This document shows positions 12,101-22,764 of a stretch of DNA of 64,000 nt, piece after piece (the stretch's first letter is position 1; each line of letters begins with the position of its first letter). The notes under the pieces are model-generated. The model was not told the origin of the DNA and ran no database searches. It saw only the letters and a list, made by a program, of their open reading frames with translations. Both the position numbers and the translations under genes were made by a program. Source of the DNA: Lineus longissimus (taxonomy: Eukaryota > Nemertea > Pilidiophora > Heteronemertea > Lineidae); the NCBI RefSeq assembly GCF_910592395.1, contig NC_088318.1, positions 5,724,756-5,788,755 of the forward strand. The letters run 5' to 3'.

Positions 12101-12324
12101 CAATTATGTCAACAGAGAACAATAATGTCAACTTTAGGGATGCCAGTGTCTATCAAATGAAAGCACATCAGGAACCTCGCATTTCGAACCATCTGACGAC
12201 AGACTCACTTCCATTATTGTCAGTAGTAAAATGATGAACCATTCCAACGTCCTTTCCCCTTCCCTGCTACCCCGAGTGTACCAGGCCATGGACACACGTT
12301 AAATACTGAGTGAGAATCGCTACA
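9125..12324 (+). repeat. Gypsy-1 5' LTR (3,200 bp)
   Basis: Begins 'tgtagaaatcttggg' and ends 'gagaatcgctaca', matching 22765-25953 throughout with small differences and a few short indels (for example around 10480 versus 24115). At 3.2 kb it is very long for a Gypsy LTR. Short open frames inside (for example 10511-11029) recur in both LTRs but show no domain and I do not call them genes. Confidence 0.93.
10992..10999 (+). promoter_or_regulatory. TATA box of Gypsy-1 LTR
   Basis: 'tatataag' followed by 'cagggctcgga' about 2 kb into the LTR, conserved at 24621-24628 in the 3' LTR. It is the best candidate core promoter and would place the start of R near 11025, leaving a long R/U5. Confidence 0.55.
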
Positions 12325-12345
12325 AATTGGTGACAGCGGTGGGAT
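12325..12345 (+). other. Primer-binding site, Gypsy-1
   Basis: Immediately after the LTR end comes 'aattggtgacagcggtggg', the usual place and TGG-start form of a tRNA primer-binding site. Gypsy-2 has the related 'ttggtggcagcg' at the same place. I do not assign the tRNA. Confidence 0.65.
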
Positions 12346-12518
12346 ATCACTTAGTAATATTTTCCAGATCTTCCATGCACATCTAAAAGAATGGTCCGTC
12401 TGGCCGAAGACGAAGAGGTTCCAACCAGCCCCCTTAATGAAGAAGACCAGACAATAATTCGTTTTTCTTTCTTTTAATAAAAAGCCGGATAAAGTTCTAG
12501 ATTCCGACCATATCAAAG

Positions 12519-13433
12519 ATGGCCGAAAATAACGACCGCGAACCAATTGATAGTGAAGAGGAAGAGATTACCTTTAGGACACACCGTCCTACCCCACCTT
12601 CACGGCGTGCTGCAGGAGATGGCCCCAGCCCGGTTATGCCAAAGAGTTGGAATAAGCCGATCAAAATTGAAACCTTCAGTGGAGACAAACAGTCGTGGAA
12701 AGTTTGGCACCGCATGTTTGAGAGGATTTCACACATAAATGAATGGGAGGAGGAGAAGGCAAACCGCCTATTTTCACAACTCAGAGGTCCCGCATTGGAG
12801 GTGGCCTGCGGCTTACCTGATCACGAGTTGGAGCACTACGATAATTTAGTCCATGCCCTCGATTGCCAGTTTGGGCCTGCCCGCCAATCGGAACTACACC
12901 TAGCCGAGCTGCGCAACCGTAGGAAAAGACCTGATGAGAGCTACAGAGACTTAGGACGTGCCATCAAGAAGCTGAGCGCCTTAGCCTACGACACCAGCCC
13001 TTATGATGTGAGGGAGCGCCTTGCCAAAGCAGATTTTATCTCTGCAATCCCAGATAAAGACCTGAAGATCATGATCCTACAGGGGAAACCCTCCTGTTTA
13101 GAAGAAGCTGTCGCCCTAGCTGAGGAAAGTGCTGGTTACCGCAAATTGGCTGGTGAAGCAGATGGAAAGACCAAGTCTGTGCGCAATGTAAACCCCAAGG
13201 AAGACGAAACAAAGTTGACTCAGTTGCTAGAGACCAACACCCAGAACATGCAAAAGATCCAGGAAGCTCTGAACCAACTCGCCTTTGGCCAAACTCAGAG
13301 AAGGAAGAACCCCAGGAGCGAGATTGTCTGCTACAACTGTGGCCAACTTGGACACTACAGCAATGAATGCACCGAACCACGGCGTCAGGGAAACGACCAG
13401 AGGCCGGCGATGAGGGGAGCCCGTCGGTCCTAA
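12519..13433 (+). CDS. gag: Gypsy-1 Gag
   Basis: Intact 304-codon frame from an ATG. The acidic N-terminus is followed by a typical retrotransposon capsid-like region (residues ~45-210: 'IETFSG..QSW..W', 'LRG.AL', 'DSYR'-type blocks). A C-terminal CCHC zinc knuckle 'CYNCGQLGHYSNEC' at about residues 269-282 packages RNA in this family. The last 67 nt overlap the protease frame, which lies in the -1 frame, suggesting Gag-Pro expression by ribosomal frameshifting. Confidence 0.92.
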   Translation: MAENNDREPIDSEEEEITFRTHRPTPPSRRAAGDGPSPVMPKSWNKPIKIETFSGDKQSWKVWHRMFERISHINEWEEEKANRLFSQLRGPALEVACGLPDHELEHYDNLVHALDCQFGPARQSELHLAELRNRRKRPDESYRDLGRAIKKLSALAYDTSPYDVRERLAKADFISAIPDKDLKIMILQGKPSCLEEAVALAEESAGYRKLAGEADGKTKSVRNVNPKEDETKLTQLLETNTQNMQKIQEALNQLAFGQTQRRKNPRSEIVCYNCGQLGHYSNECTEPRRQGNDQRPAMRGARRS

Positions 13434-14272
13434 GCAAGCAACAGATTAGTCCCCCTTTGCCTCAACAAGATCTAAGAACTGTTCCAACCTGTCAAAATCG
13501 CCACACTAAGAACCAAACAAAGTTGAAAGACCAAAAAGTTACTAAGACCAATGATGCCAACGTCAGACGCATAGGACCTGTGTCCGATAGCGGCTTATTC
13601 GTTAATGGACATATCAACGACACGAAGGTCAAGTTCATCATCGATACAGGATCGTGTGTTACCATCCTAAGTCATGAAAGATACCTTGCCATAGACCCAA
13701 AGTTGAGGCCACAACTGGAAGAAGCAGACCTCAGCCTACTGACAGCAGATGACAGCCCACTGAAGGTATTTGGACAATGTGACGTTAACCTAGGGATCCT
13801 ACGTGAGAAGGAAACACCATTTACCATCATAGTTGCCGACGACTCTACTGAAGGCCTTCTTGGAATTGACTTTATACGCCATTTCGAATGCGAACTTTAT
13901 CCAGCCTCAAGAACACTGATGTGTTGTGGAGAGCAGGTGTTATGTGGTGACGTCAGACATCCAATACAAAAGCCAAACGAAGGGAAATGCTGCAAATTAG
14001 TGGTTGCCAATACCACCGTTATTCCACCACTCAGCAGACAGTTAGTCTTTGCACACAAGACGAAAAACAGCTGCAGAGGGAAATGGGCGGTCACAGAACC
14101 AGTTATGTCAATGAGAAAAGCAACACAGACCAGACCAGGATGCATGGTGGGAAGATCTCTTGTGGATGCCGAAGCCTCGGTGATTCCCATTCCTGTGATC
14201 AATGTGACGGAAGAATCCATGATACTTGAAGCCGGCAAAACCATTGCCCTATTGCCCTACTTTCGCCTCTAA
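13367..14272 (+). CDS. pro: Gypsy-1 aspartic protease
   Basis: Open frame overlapping the gag 3' end by 67 nt in the -1 frame; the nominal first ATG is inside the zinc-knuckle region. The retropepsin active site 'DTGS' lies at about residue 93, with 'LLGIDFI' near residue 167 forming the second conserved block (Gly-Ile-Asp in place of the usual Gly-x-Asp). It matures Gag and Pol by cleavage. The frame ends at 14272, 5 nt before the next pol frame, so another frame change separates it from RT. Confidence 0.88.
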   Translation: MHRTTASGKRPEAGDEGSPSVLSKQQISPPLPQQDLRTVPTCQNRHTKNQTKLKDQKVTKTNDANVRRIGPVSDSGLFVNGHINDTKVKFIIDTGSCVTILSHERYLAIDPKLRPQLEEADLSLLTADDSPLKVFGQCDVNLGILREKETPFTIIVADDSTEGLLGIDFIRHFECELYPASRTLMCCGEQVLCGDVRHPIQKPNEGKCCKLVVANTTVIPPLSRQLVFAHKTKNSCRGKWAVTEPVMSMRKATQTRPGCMVGRSLVDAEASVIPIPVINVTEESMILEAGKTIALLPYFRL

Positions 14273-14277
14273 AATGT

Positions 14278-17200
14278 GTGCAAGCATTCCATATAGGAAA
14301 AGAGAGCAACCAAGACATCACCAGACGTGATGAGAACTTTGAAGATGAGATTGAATATGTTGAAGAAGAGAAGAGACGAGTACCATGGCCAGTGAAGGCA
14401 CCTGAGGATATTAAAGACGAGATCAGATCCCATATGGAGACCCCTGCCTGTCAGGCACTTACGAGTGATGTCGAGCAAATAATGACCCCGGATGCCTCCA
14501 CCAGGTTGTCTCCAGATGGAATCCAGAGAAACGTAAGAAATGAAGAAAGGAAATTCCCCGATGAGGACAGCCCTGCCTGTCAGACACTTACGAGTGACGT
14601 CGCGCAAACAATGACCCCGGATGTCTCCACAAGGATCTGCTCAGGTCGAGGTGAAGAGGGTACCCAAGATGAGATGAAGAGAGAGTGGTCTGATCAACCA
14701 CGCGTTAGTTTCCGTGAGAATACTCCTAGTTCTACCTACCGGACCAAAAGGAGGGGATCAGTGATGCCCATCACTCCAGCTGTCTACAGTGGAACTTCCG
14801 AGTAACGCGGTGTTAGTGATAATGAGACGATGACTACCGGTTCTGTAAATACGTTAAGTTTTGGTCCATCATCTGCATCCTCCAATCATTTGGATCAGAA
14901 GAAATCTGAACAAGTGGAAAACCTTGCGAACGAGTTACCAGAATCATTGAGGGATATGTTCAAGAGAGGAACCACACACCTAGATGGAGACCAATCGAAG
15001 AAATTGAAAGATATGATTGAGAGACATGTATCATTATTTTCCAAGTCCAACCTGGATATTGGGAAAGCTACTGGAATCAAACACACCATTGACACGGGAG
15101 ACTCACCCCCATTAAGTCAACCCCTGAGACGACTGCCCATCCATCAGCAAGACGAAGCTGACAGACAGGTCAAAGAGATGATTGAGACAGGAGTGATTGA
15201 GAGGGCCATCAGTCCATGGAGTTGTGGTATCGTACTTGTAGAGAAGAAAGATCATACACAGAGATTCTGCATTGACTTTCGACGCCTAAATAGTGTTACT
15301 GTGAAGTCCAACAGCGGTCTGCAGAGGATAGACTCCCAACTCGATAGTCTACAAGGTTCAAAGTGGTTCAGCGCCCTAGACATCACAAGTGCTTATTGGA
15401 ACGTTGAAATGGATGAAGCCTCGAAAGAGAAGACCGCATTTTCGACTAGACTTGGTCACTTTCAATTCCGACGAATGCAATTTGGTTTGGTTAATGCCGG
15501 CTCGACCTTCTCGAGGCTTATGCAGCACATCCTGTCTGGGTTGGAATGGTACGCCTGTCTATGCTATCTCGATGATGTGATCGCAATGGGTCGCAATTTT
15601 GAAGACGCGCTGAAAAACTTGGATACCATTTTCGCGAAATTAAAAGAAGCTGGCATCAAATTAAAACCTAAAAAGTGCTTCCTGCTCCAGAAAGAAGTAG
15701 AGTTCTTGGGTCATTTGGTCACTGAAGACGGAATAGGAACGGCACCAGGAAAGATCGAAGCTGTCAAAAACTGGCCCACTCCAGAGAACCTTACTGAAGT
15801 CAAGTCGTTCCTAGGCCTTGTTACCTATTACAAGGCATTCATATCATCTTTCGGAGACGTGGCAAAACCGCTGTACAGACTATCCAATGCAGACCAAGAG
15901 TTCCTGTGGAATGAGGAGTGTGAGCAGTCTTTTATCAAACTCAAAGAACTTCTGATATCGGCACCCATACTAGGCTACCCCAACAAGCATGGGAAGTTTA
16001 TCCTCGATACAGATGCCTCCGGCTATGCCTTAGGTGCCGTCCTCAATCAGATGCAAGAAGGGAAGGAACGTGTCATCGCCTACGCCAGCAAGACTCTGTC
16101 CAATAGTGAAAGGAATTACTGTGTTACACGGCGAGAACTTTTGGCAGTGGTCATTTTTGTAAAGAAATACCGTCATTATCTTTATGGGAAAAAATTCACT
16201 GTCCGGACCGACCACAGCTGCCCACAATGGCTAGTCAATTTCAAAGAACCTGAGGGCCAGCTAGCTAGGTGGATTGATTACCTCGAAACGTTCGACTTCG
16301 AGATTGTACATCGCAGTGGTAAATCTCATGGAAATGCTGATGCTCTCTCCAGGATGCCCTGCGCCTACTGTAAGAACAAGAAGTATGATTCACCATGTGT
16401 GAGACATATACAACCTTTTGACGAGCCCCCAAACACAGGCGAGACAACGTCAAACGATGCGTCCACTCAAACAGAACACTCTGGTCCACTTGAAGATGCA
16501 GCCCCGACAAAGATAAAGTGGATACCAAAGCACTGGTACCAAAAACCAAGACTAATTCGCCGGAAGCGGAAACCAACCCAGAAAGTCGCCCAAGTCAACA
16601 TCGACGGAGCGTTGGACTGGTCCGACCAAAGGCTGAAGGAAGTACAAAGATCCGACCCCGAGTTCCAATGGATCATACAACTCAAAGAAGAAAACGAAGA
16701 TAGACCCTCATGGGAATCCGTGTCACTTCATGGGGAAAGTGATAAGCACTACTGGTCAATGTGGAACCAGCTACAGTTTAAAAACGAAGTACTTTGCCAG
16801 CGGTATGAGTCAGATGACGGAAAGTCCACGAGACTGAAACCCTTACTGCCCTCCATATTCCGAGAAGAACTATTTCATCACCTCCATGAAGCCAGGACAG
16901 CAGCTCATCTTGGTAGCCAGAAAACCTATGAAAAAATCAAAGCGCGATTCTACTGGAAAAATATGAAGGACTCCATCATAGAACTCTGCCAAAAGTGTGA
17001 CAAGTGTGAGGCCAGGAAGTCCCCTCCTCATAAGAACAGAGGTCATCTTCAGACGTACCTAGTGGGTCTTCCCATGGAGAGAATTAGCACCGATATCCTT
17101 GGACCTTTGCCAGTCACTGCAAGGAGGAACAAATACATCATTTTAGTCGGTGATCACTTCACAAAATGGATTGAAGGATACGCCCTTCCCAATCAGGAGG

Positions 17201-17450
17201 CGGTCACAGTAGCCAGGACAATTGTAAAAGAGTTCATCTGCAGATACGGGGCCTTTAGACAACTGCACTCCGACCAAGGAACCAACTATGAGTCGAAACT
17301 TATCAAAGAAGTGTGCAAAATCCTTGATATCCAGAAGACTAGAACTACACCTGTACATCCACAGTCCGATGGAATGATCGAGAGACACAATAGGACCTTG
17401 CTCAACTCCCTCGCTATGATGATTAAGAATGAAACGGCCAGGGGCCATTG
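14278..17450 (+). pseudogene. pol: Gypsy-1 Pol 5' part: linker, RT, RNase H, integrase core
   Basis: One frame with a single in-frame TAA at 14803. The linker (14278-14805) holds a tandem repeat of ~44 residues ('TSDV.Q.MTPD.STR' twice). After the stop, counting from 14830, RT has its catalytic Asp in 'LDITSAYW' (~residue 184) and 'CYLDDV' (~245). RNase H starts with 'LDTDASG' (~391). Integrase has an HHCC region (~685-730) and DDE residues in 'STDILGP', 'HSDQGT' and 'IERHNR' (~754, 813, 849). The frame runs into a family A insertion near 17450 and integrase resumes at 19891. Product: reverse transcription and integration. Confidence 0.92.
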
Positions 17451-19888
17451 TGCTCACCGTATACATCTTTTAGTAGGCAGGATCATGCTTAGTTTAGAGG
17501 TGAATATGGTGAACACAATCAGGCATGAAGACTTTTTTTAGATGTGTATTGATGTCAAGTAATAAGACAGGGCATTATATATAAGTTTATGATCCAACCA
17601 ATAATTGTCTATGACATCAACAAGATCAATATCGTGTGATTGCTAAGAGTCCCTGCAATAAAAAATTCATCGAAAAAAAGTCATTAATAAGCAAGATATT
17701 GCACGTCCTACTTTTTCAGTTTTGACCCCCTGGTGGCCAAATCAAGAATCAGATGAGGCCAAAATTCGGTGTCAGAGATTATCTGATGTAGGGGGTTACA
17801 TGTACCAACTTTCAAGTTCATAGCTTCAGCAGTTAAGAAACGTGCCATAGTTACACTCTAATGGCCAATTTACGCCATTTGACCTCTGTGACCTAGAAAA
17901 GGAGGTCAAATCCAAAAATCGTAGGACATGTGGTGTATCCTTGCTAGAAGTCCCTGCCATAAAAATTTTATCGAAAACAATTCACTCAAATAAGCAAGAT
18001 ATTGCACTTCTTCCTTTTTCCATTATGGCCCCCTGGTGGCCGAATAAAGAATCAGATCAGGCCAAAATTCGGCATCAAAGGTTATCTGATGTAGGGGGTT
18101 ATATGCACCAAGTTTCAAGTTCATAGCTTTACTGGTTAAGAAACGTGCCATAGTTTACACTCCAACGGCCAATTTACGCCATATGACCTCTGTGACCTTG
18201 AAAAGTAGGTCAAATTGAAAACCCGTAAGACATGTGATGTATTCTTCCTAAGAGTACCTACCATAAAAATTTTATCGAAAACAAGTCACTTATAAGCGAG
18301 ATATCACACTTTAGATATCCACTTTTGGCCCCCTGGTGGCAAAGTTGAGAATCAGATCAAACTGAAATTCAGCACCAGAGGCTATGTGATATAGGGGGTT
18401 ATATGTACCAAGTTTCAAGTTCATAGCTTTAGTGGTTAAGAAACGTGCCATAGTTTACACTCTAACGGCAAATTAACTTGAAAAGTAGGTCAAATTAAAA
18501 ACCCGTATGATATAAGATGTATATTTGCTATGAATTTGGCCCCCTGGTGGCCAAGTTGAGAATCAGATCGGACCGAAATTCAGTGTCAGAGGTCACCTGA
18601 CCTAGGGGGTGCTGTGTACAAAGTTTTAAGTTCATAGCCCTAGCGGTTAAGAAACGTGCCACTGTTTTTTAAATAGGATACGACGACGGACGACGACGAC
18701 GGACGACGGACACTGCGGTATTACATAAGACTCCCCTACAGTGAGCCAAAAATCAAGAAAATGTAAGATACAAGTCAGAAAAGACAAAAGGGAAAAGATA
18801 AAAAATAATAAAATAAAAAAATATTTTTGGCCGTCCCTGACCGGGGTTTGAACTCACGACCTTTGGATTGCCACAACACGAAAAACACAAAACATGCAAT
18901 TTCGGCCATATCTGTGTCTGCGTTGTGACCTCTGTGACCTCGACAAGTAGGTCAAATTATAAACCCATATGATATATGATGTATCCTTGCTATGAGTACC
19001 TACCACAAAAGTTTTATCGAAAACAAGTCATCAATAAGCGAGATATCACACTTTTTAGATATCCACATTCGACCCCCTGGTGGCCAAATTGAGAATCAGA
19101 TCGGACCGATATTCAGCACAGGAGGTTATCTGATATAGGGGGTTATATGTACCAAGTTTCAAGTTCATAGCTGTGGCGGTTGAGAAACGTGCCATAGTTA
19201 CGCTGAAACAGCCAATTTATGCCATTTGACCTCTGCAACCTTGAAAAGTAGGTCAAATTAAAAAATTGTACGATATATGATGTATCCTTGCTATGAGTAC
19301 CCACCACGAAAGTTTTATTGAAAACAAGTTATTGATAAGCGAATTATCACACTTTTTAGGTATCCACATTCGGCCCCCTGGTGGCCAAGTTGAGAATCAG
19401 ATCAGACTGAAATTCAGCACCAGAGGTTATCTGGTATAGGGGGTTATATGTATTGAGTTTCAAGTTCATAGCTGTGGAGGTTGAAAAACGTGCCATAGTT
19501 ACACTGAAACAGCCAATTTACGCCATTTGACCTCTGTGACCTTGAAAAGTAGGTCAAATTAAAAACCCGTATGATATATGATGTATCCTTGCTATGAGTA
19601 CCTACCACAAAAATTTTATTCCAAACAAGTCATTAATAAGCGAGATATCACACTTTTTAGATATCTACATTCGGCCCCCTGGTGGCCAAATTAAGAATCA
19701 GATCGGACCGAAATTTAGTGTCACAGGTCATCTGACCAAGGGAGTCCTGTGTTCAAAGTTACAAGTTCATAGGCTTAGCGGTTAAGAAACGTGCCACTGT
19801 TTTTGAAACAGGATACGACGACGACGACAGACGACGACGGACGACGGACACTGCGGTATTGTAAAGACTCCCCTACGGTGAGCCAAAA
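17450..19888. mobile_element. Family A repeat inserted in Gypsy-1 integrase
   Basis: Non-coding DNA of ~300-bp units, with the 'ccccctggtggcc' block at 17725, 18028, 18327, 18538, 19073, 19374 and 19676. It splits the integrase gene between 'MMIKNE' and 'DWDLQLPF'. The left end shows 'gtgctcaccgta' and the right end 'tacggtgagcca', a short inverted match, so these are probably the termini. ACG-rich runs occur at 18680-18710 and 19815-19850. The exact ends and target duplication are not resolved. Confidence 0.75.
18790..18905 (-). repeat. Possible tRNA-derived SINE fragment
   Basis: On the minus strand, 'gtgagttcaaacccc' matches a polymerase III B box with flanking 'ggtcagggacggcc', followed by an A/T-rich tail (18780-18830 on the + strand). 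It interrupts the regular family A unit spacing (211 then 535 bp). No clear A box was found, so it may be a 3' fragment. Confidence 0.4.
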
Positions 19889-19890
19889 AC

Positions 19891-20608
19891 CAGAAGGACT
19901 GGGATCTCCAACTTCCTTTTGCAATGATGGCGTATAGGTCAGCAGTACACAGCACGACGCGCCAAACTCCACACTATATGATGTTTGGCAGGGAAATGAT
20001 GCTTCTGATAGATGTTCTTTACAGCAGTCCAGACACAACAGATGATGAAACTGAAGTCCACGATTATGCTTCTGAGTTGAGATCGCGCCTAGAGATGGCC
20101 TATGGGGATGCAAGAAAGCAAATCGAGAACCAACATCAAAGACAGAAACGAGTCTATGACCAGAGACACCATGGGAGACCATTCAAGGCTGGAGACTCTG
20201 TGGGTTTTTAATCCAAGATATAAGAAGGGGTTGGCGACCAAGCTGTGTTGCAATTGGAGTGGTCCACATCTGGTGATCAAGAGACTTTCAGACACCATCT
20301 ACCGGATTCAGAGAAACCAGAACTCCAAACCACGTGTGATACACTACGATAGACTGAAACTATATAGGGGAAGTAATGCCAAACCATGGACTATAGACGA
20401 AATGGAGCCAGAAGAGATACTGTTAGAGGAAATTTCGGAAGTCGACGATATTCTTGGGCTGAATCAAGAATCAAGCATTGACCAACCAGCACCTGTGCCT
20501 GTCCATGGCCATGACACTCTTTCCCCTGAATCCCCTTCGCCCTCAGACCCCGAGGTGATGATAAGGCCTAAAAGAACAATTAAATGCCCAAAACGCTATG
20601 AAAACTAA
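19891..20608 (+). pseudogene. pol: Gypsy-1 Pol 3' part: integrase C-terminal region
   Basis: Resumes the integrase after the family A insertion: 'DWDLQLPFAMMAYRS', then the basic 'RQKRVYDQRHH' region. A one-base frame change near 20200 is followed by 'GPHLVIKRL' and 'RVIHYDRLKLY', the GPY/F-type C-terminal module of Gypsy integrases, with an acidic Pro-rich tail. The frame stops at 20608, 20 nt before the first zinc-finger ORF. Confidence 0.85.
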
Positions 20609-20628
20609 GGTTATGATGTCCATTGCAG

Positions 20629-21105
20629 ATGAGTATTGTGGTCAGTATGTTCCAATGCGGGAGGTGCGAGAAGAGGTTTCGGTACAGGCGTTCCCTGATG
20701 ACACATTTGGAAACATGCCGACTTCCCAGTGCCATGCATCCAGCCTCGAGGACCAGGCGTGAGAATAGGACCCCGTCATCAAACCACCGAGCACGTGACA
20801 CCAGAAATGTACGTTTCCAGCACCGCCAGGAGACCCCTAGTGCCAGAGTCGAAGATTCCACAACAAGACCGGCTGATCCTGCAGCAAGATCTGAGACGCA
20901 AGTGAGACCGGGTCAGGAAGACGCCAGGCAGGGACCCACCCCGTCGCCGGTTCCCTCTGACAGCCAGAACCATGTCGTGTTACCTCCATGCCTGATTGAC
21001 CGGATACAAGAACTTAATCGCTTTACCCGAACAATGGTGACGTACGAAGGTCAACAGAAGAAGGAAACAGTTACCGAGACCTGGGACTTTTGCCACAGAA
21101 CTTAA
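20629..21105 (+). CDS. Gypsy-1 accessory ORF-A, C2HC zinc finger
   Basis: The ATG directly follows 'tccattgcag', a good splice acceptor, suggesting translation from a spliced subgenomic RNA. Near the N-terminus 'CGRCEKRF' continues to 'HLETC': a C-x2-C-x12-H-x3-C finger. The rest is Arg/Pro/Ser-rich and probably disordered. It occupies the env position but has no signal peptide or membrane segment. It lies in the same frame as ORF-B and ORF-C, separated from ORF-B by two TAA stops. Function unknown; nucleic-acid binding is the obvious guess. Confidence 0.6.
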   Translation: MSIVVSMFQCGRCEKRFRYRRSLMTHLETCRLPSAMHPASRTRRENRTPSSNHRARDTRNVRFQHRQETPSARVEDSTTRPADPAARSETQVRPGQEDARQGPTPSPVPSDSQNHVVLPPCLIDRIQELNRFTRTMVTYEGQQKKETVTETWDFCHRT

Positions 21106-21177
21106 ATCACCTATACCATCTAAGATCCGTTAAATACACCCAGCCATTTGATTTACCACGTCTCGTTATGCTTCCTG

Positions 21178-21639
21178 ATGTATCACAAGAAACTACACCG
21201 TTGCCACACCTGCCAGAAAGTCTACCGGAAACGGTGCCGTTTGATTGAACACCAGAAAACCTGCCTGACACCCTTCACCTTCAGCTGCCTGGATCCATTC
21301 TGCCCTAAGATGTACCAAACTAGAAAAAGAGCGGAGATGCATTTCCGTGAAGAACACCCTCACCCAAATACACAACCGACTCACAGCACCATACCATGGA
21401 ACGAAGACCACCATACTAAAACCAATAAACCGAGGCCAGCTGACACCGATCCAGAACACCTAGAGAGAACGCAAAATCTCAGCCTGTCAGAAGCCAACGA
21501 ACCTGATGGGATCGTGCCAGAGATTTCACCCGCGCCATATGAGCTTCAGAATGCCAGCGAACTGGAACAAAGACCTGGGTCCGCCATTCGCAAAGAACCA
21601 CGCCAAATGGTACTACAAGAAAAATGGGAGGCCTATTAG
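21178..21639 (+). CDS. Gypsy-1 accessory ORF-B, two zinc fingers
   Basis: The first ATG in frame is at 21178. Finger 1 'CHTCQKVY' to 'HQKTC' is C-x2-C-x12-H-x4-C. Finger 2 begins 'CLDPFC' and ends 'HFREEH', a C-x4-C-x12-H-x4-H finger. A Pro/Glu-rich tail follows. The finger 1 pattern matches ORF-A and ORF-C, so the three ORFs probably arose by duplication. A TAG and a TAA separate it from ORF-C. Confidence 0.6.
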   Translation: MYHKKLHRCHTCQKVYRKRCRLIEHQKTCLTPFTFSCLDPFCPKMYQTRKRAEMHFREEHPHPNTQPTHSTIPWNEDHHTKTNKPRPADTDPEHLERTQNLSLSEANEPDGIVPEISPAPYELQNASELEQRPGSAIRKEPRQMVLQEKWEAY

Positions 21640-21720
21640 TCAGCTAAACTCTTTTACCCTCTAGGCTTATAACCATCACGATGCAGCCATGTCATTGCCC
21701 CTCTCACACTGTCTTTCCAG

Positions 21721-22689
21721 ATGGTTCTACCTCCTAGATCAAGAAATTACCTGTGCGCGACCTGCGGTCTAGCCTACGAGTCACGAAAATCGTTGCAGTC
21801 GCACGAGAGGAAGTGCCGCTATGCATCAAAAACGCCGGACAGAGACTTCTTCTGCCAGTTTTGCAAAGTCACCTTTGACAACACAGAGAAGAAGAGGTTC
21901 CTGGACCATAGGAAAAGATGCAGGAAGGGAACTGGGAACTGTATCCCCAAGATAAAGTCGACCATCGATCGACCATCTGCACATCAACATCCTGTGGTCG
22001 AGGAAAAATCAACATCCCACGTCGAGGTACTTTGTGAACCAGAGATCGATCTTCTCGAACCTACATCTGTACGTGACTGCCTGCTTCCCGATGTGAAACA
22101 ACTCCTAGACGATCTGTTTGGCTCCGATTTTGATGCTGCCGGGTACGATCCCGAATCCCCTGGCATGGAGCCATTTATCAACGACCACCCCATTACCATG
22201 AACCCAGAACCGACAACTAACCCAGAACCGACAACTAACCCAGAACCAACAACTGATCAAGAACCAACAACTAACCCAGAACCAACAACTGATCAAGAAC
22301 CAACAACTGATCCAGAACCAACAATCATTGCCACAGAGATCGAGAGGGAAGGGAGCACCGACCACCCTGCTTTCCCAGTATCCAACCCAACAACCATCAC
22401 ACCCAGGAAGAAAGGAAACACCTCCCGTCACGTACCGAGTAAGAAGCCTTCCTCTAAGCCAAAGCCATCAAACCCCCATGTGGAGACGGTGAACGCAACT
22501 CTGCTGCCAGCTCCAGGCTTGATATATGCCCGGACTGCCAGCATGAGCGTCAACCCATTCGACGGTGTCCTGCCCCTACGGTACACGAGAACGATTACAG
22601 AGATACGTCCAGACGGTTCCAGACATATAGAGGAGGAGACCTACGAATATCCAAACTACAGTACAAACTCGCGTTTGAGTCGTAAATAA
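21721..22689 (+). CDS. Gypsy-1 accessory ORF-C, two zinc fingers and PEPTT repeats
   Basis: Intact 322-codon frame. The ATG follows 'cactgtctttccag', a strong splice acceptor. 'CATCGLAYESR' to 'HERKC' is C-x2-C-x12-H-x4-C; the second finger is 'CQFCKVTF' to 'HRKRC'. An acidic region, then seven hexapeptide repeats of the form (N/D)(P/Q)EPTT (22200-22325), a basic Lys/Ser/Pro stretch and a C-terminal segment with regular spacing of Arg/Tyr. No membrane segment. It ends 75 nt before the 3' LTR. Confidence 0.65.
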   Translation: MVLPPRSRNYLCATCGLAYESRKSLQSHERKCRYASKTPDRDFFCQFCKVTFDNTEKKRFLDHRKRCRKGTGNCIPKIKSTIDRPSAHQHPVVEEKSTSHVEVLCEPEIDLLEPTSVRDCLLPDVKQLLDDLFGSDFDAAGYDPESPGMEPFINDHPITMNPEPTTNPEPTTNPEPTTDQEPTTNPEPTTDQEPTTDPEPTIIATEIEREGSTDHPAFPVSNPTTITPRKKGNTSRHVPSKKPSSKPKPSNPHVETVNATLLPAPGLIYARTASMSVNPFDGVLPLRYTRTITEIRPDGSRHIEEETYEYPNYSTNSRLSRK

Positions 22690-22744
22690 CTCTGAATTCT
22701 TGGCCTAGGTCATTTTTCTTCTGCGGGTCAAATTCGGCTGTGCT

Positions 22745-22764
22745 CGAATTTTGGTTGGGGGCTG
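22745..22764 (+). other. Polypurine tract, Gypsy-1
   Basis: 'ggttgggggctg' sits immediately before the TG of the 3' LTR, the position of the plus-strand primer. It is G-rich but interrupted by pyrimidines. Confidence 0.5.

Noticed and set aside
12497-12736. Minus-strand frames under Gypsy-1 and Gypsy-2 coding regions (for example 13897-14244, 27406-27891)
   Set aside because: Shadows of well-supported gag/pol genes.
18829-18865. Functional tRNA gene
   Set aside because: Only a B-box-like segment; no cloverleaf or A box, so at most a SINE fragment.
20629-22689. Envelope gene of an errantivirus-like element
   Set aside because: No signal peptide, transmembrane segment, furin-type site or heptad repeats; the ORFs are zinc-finger proteins.
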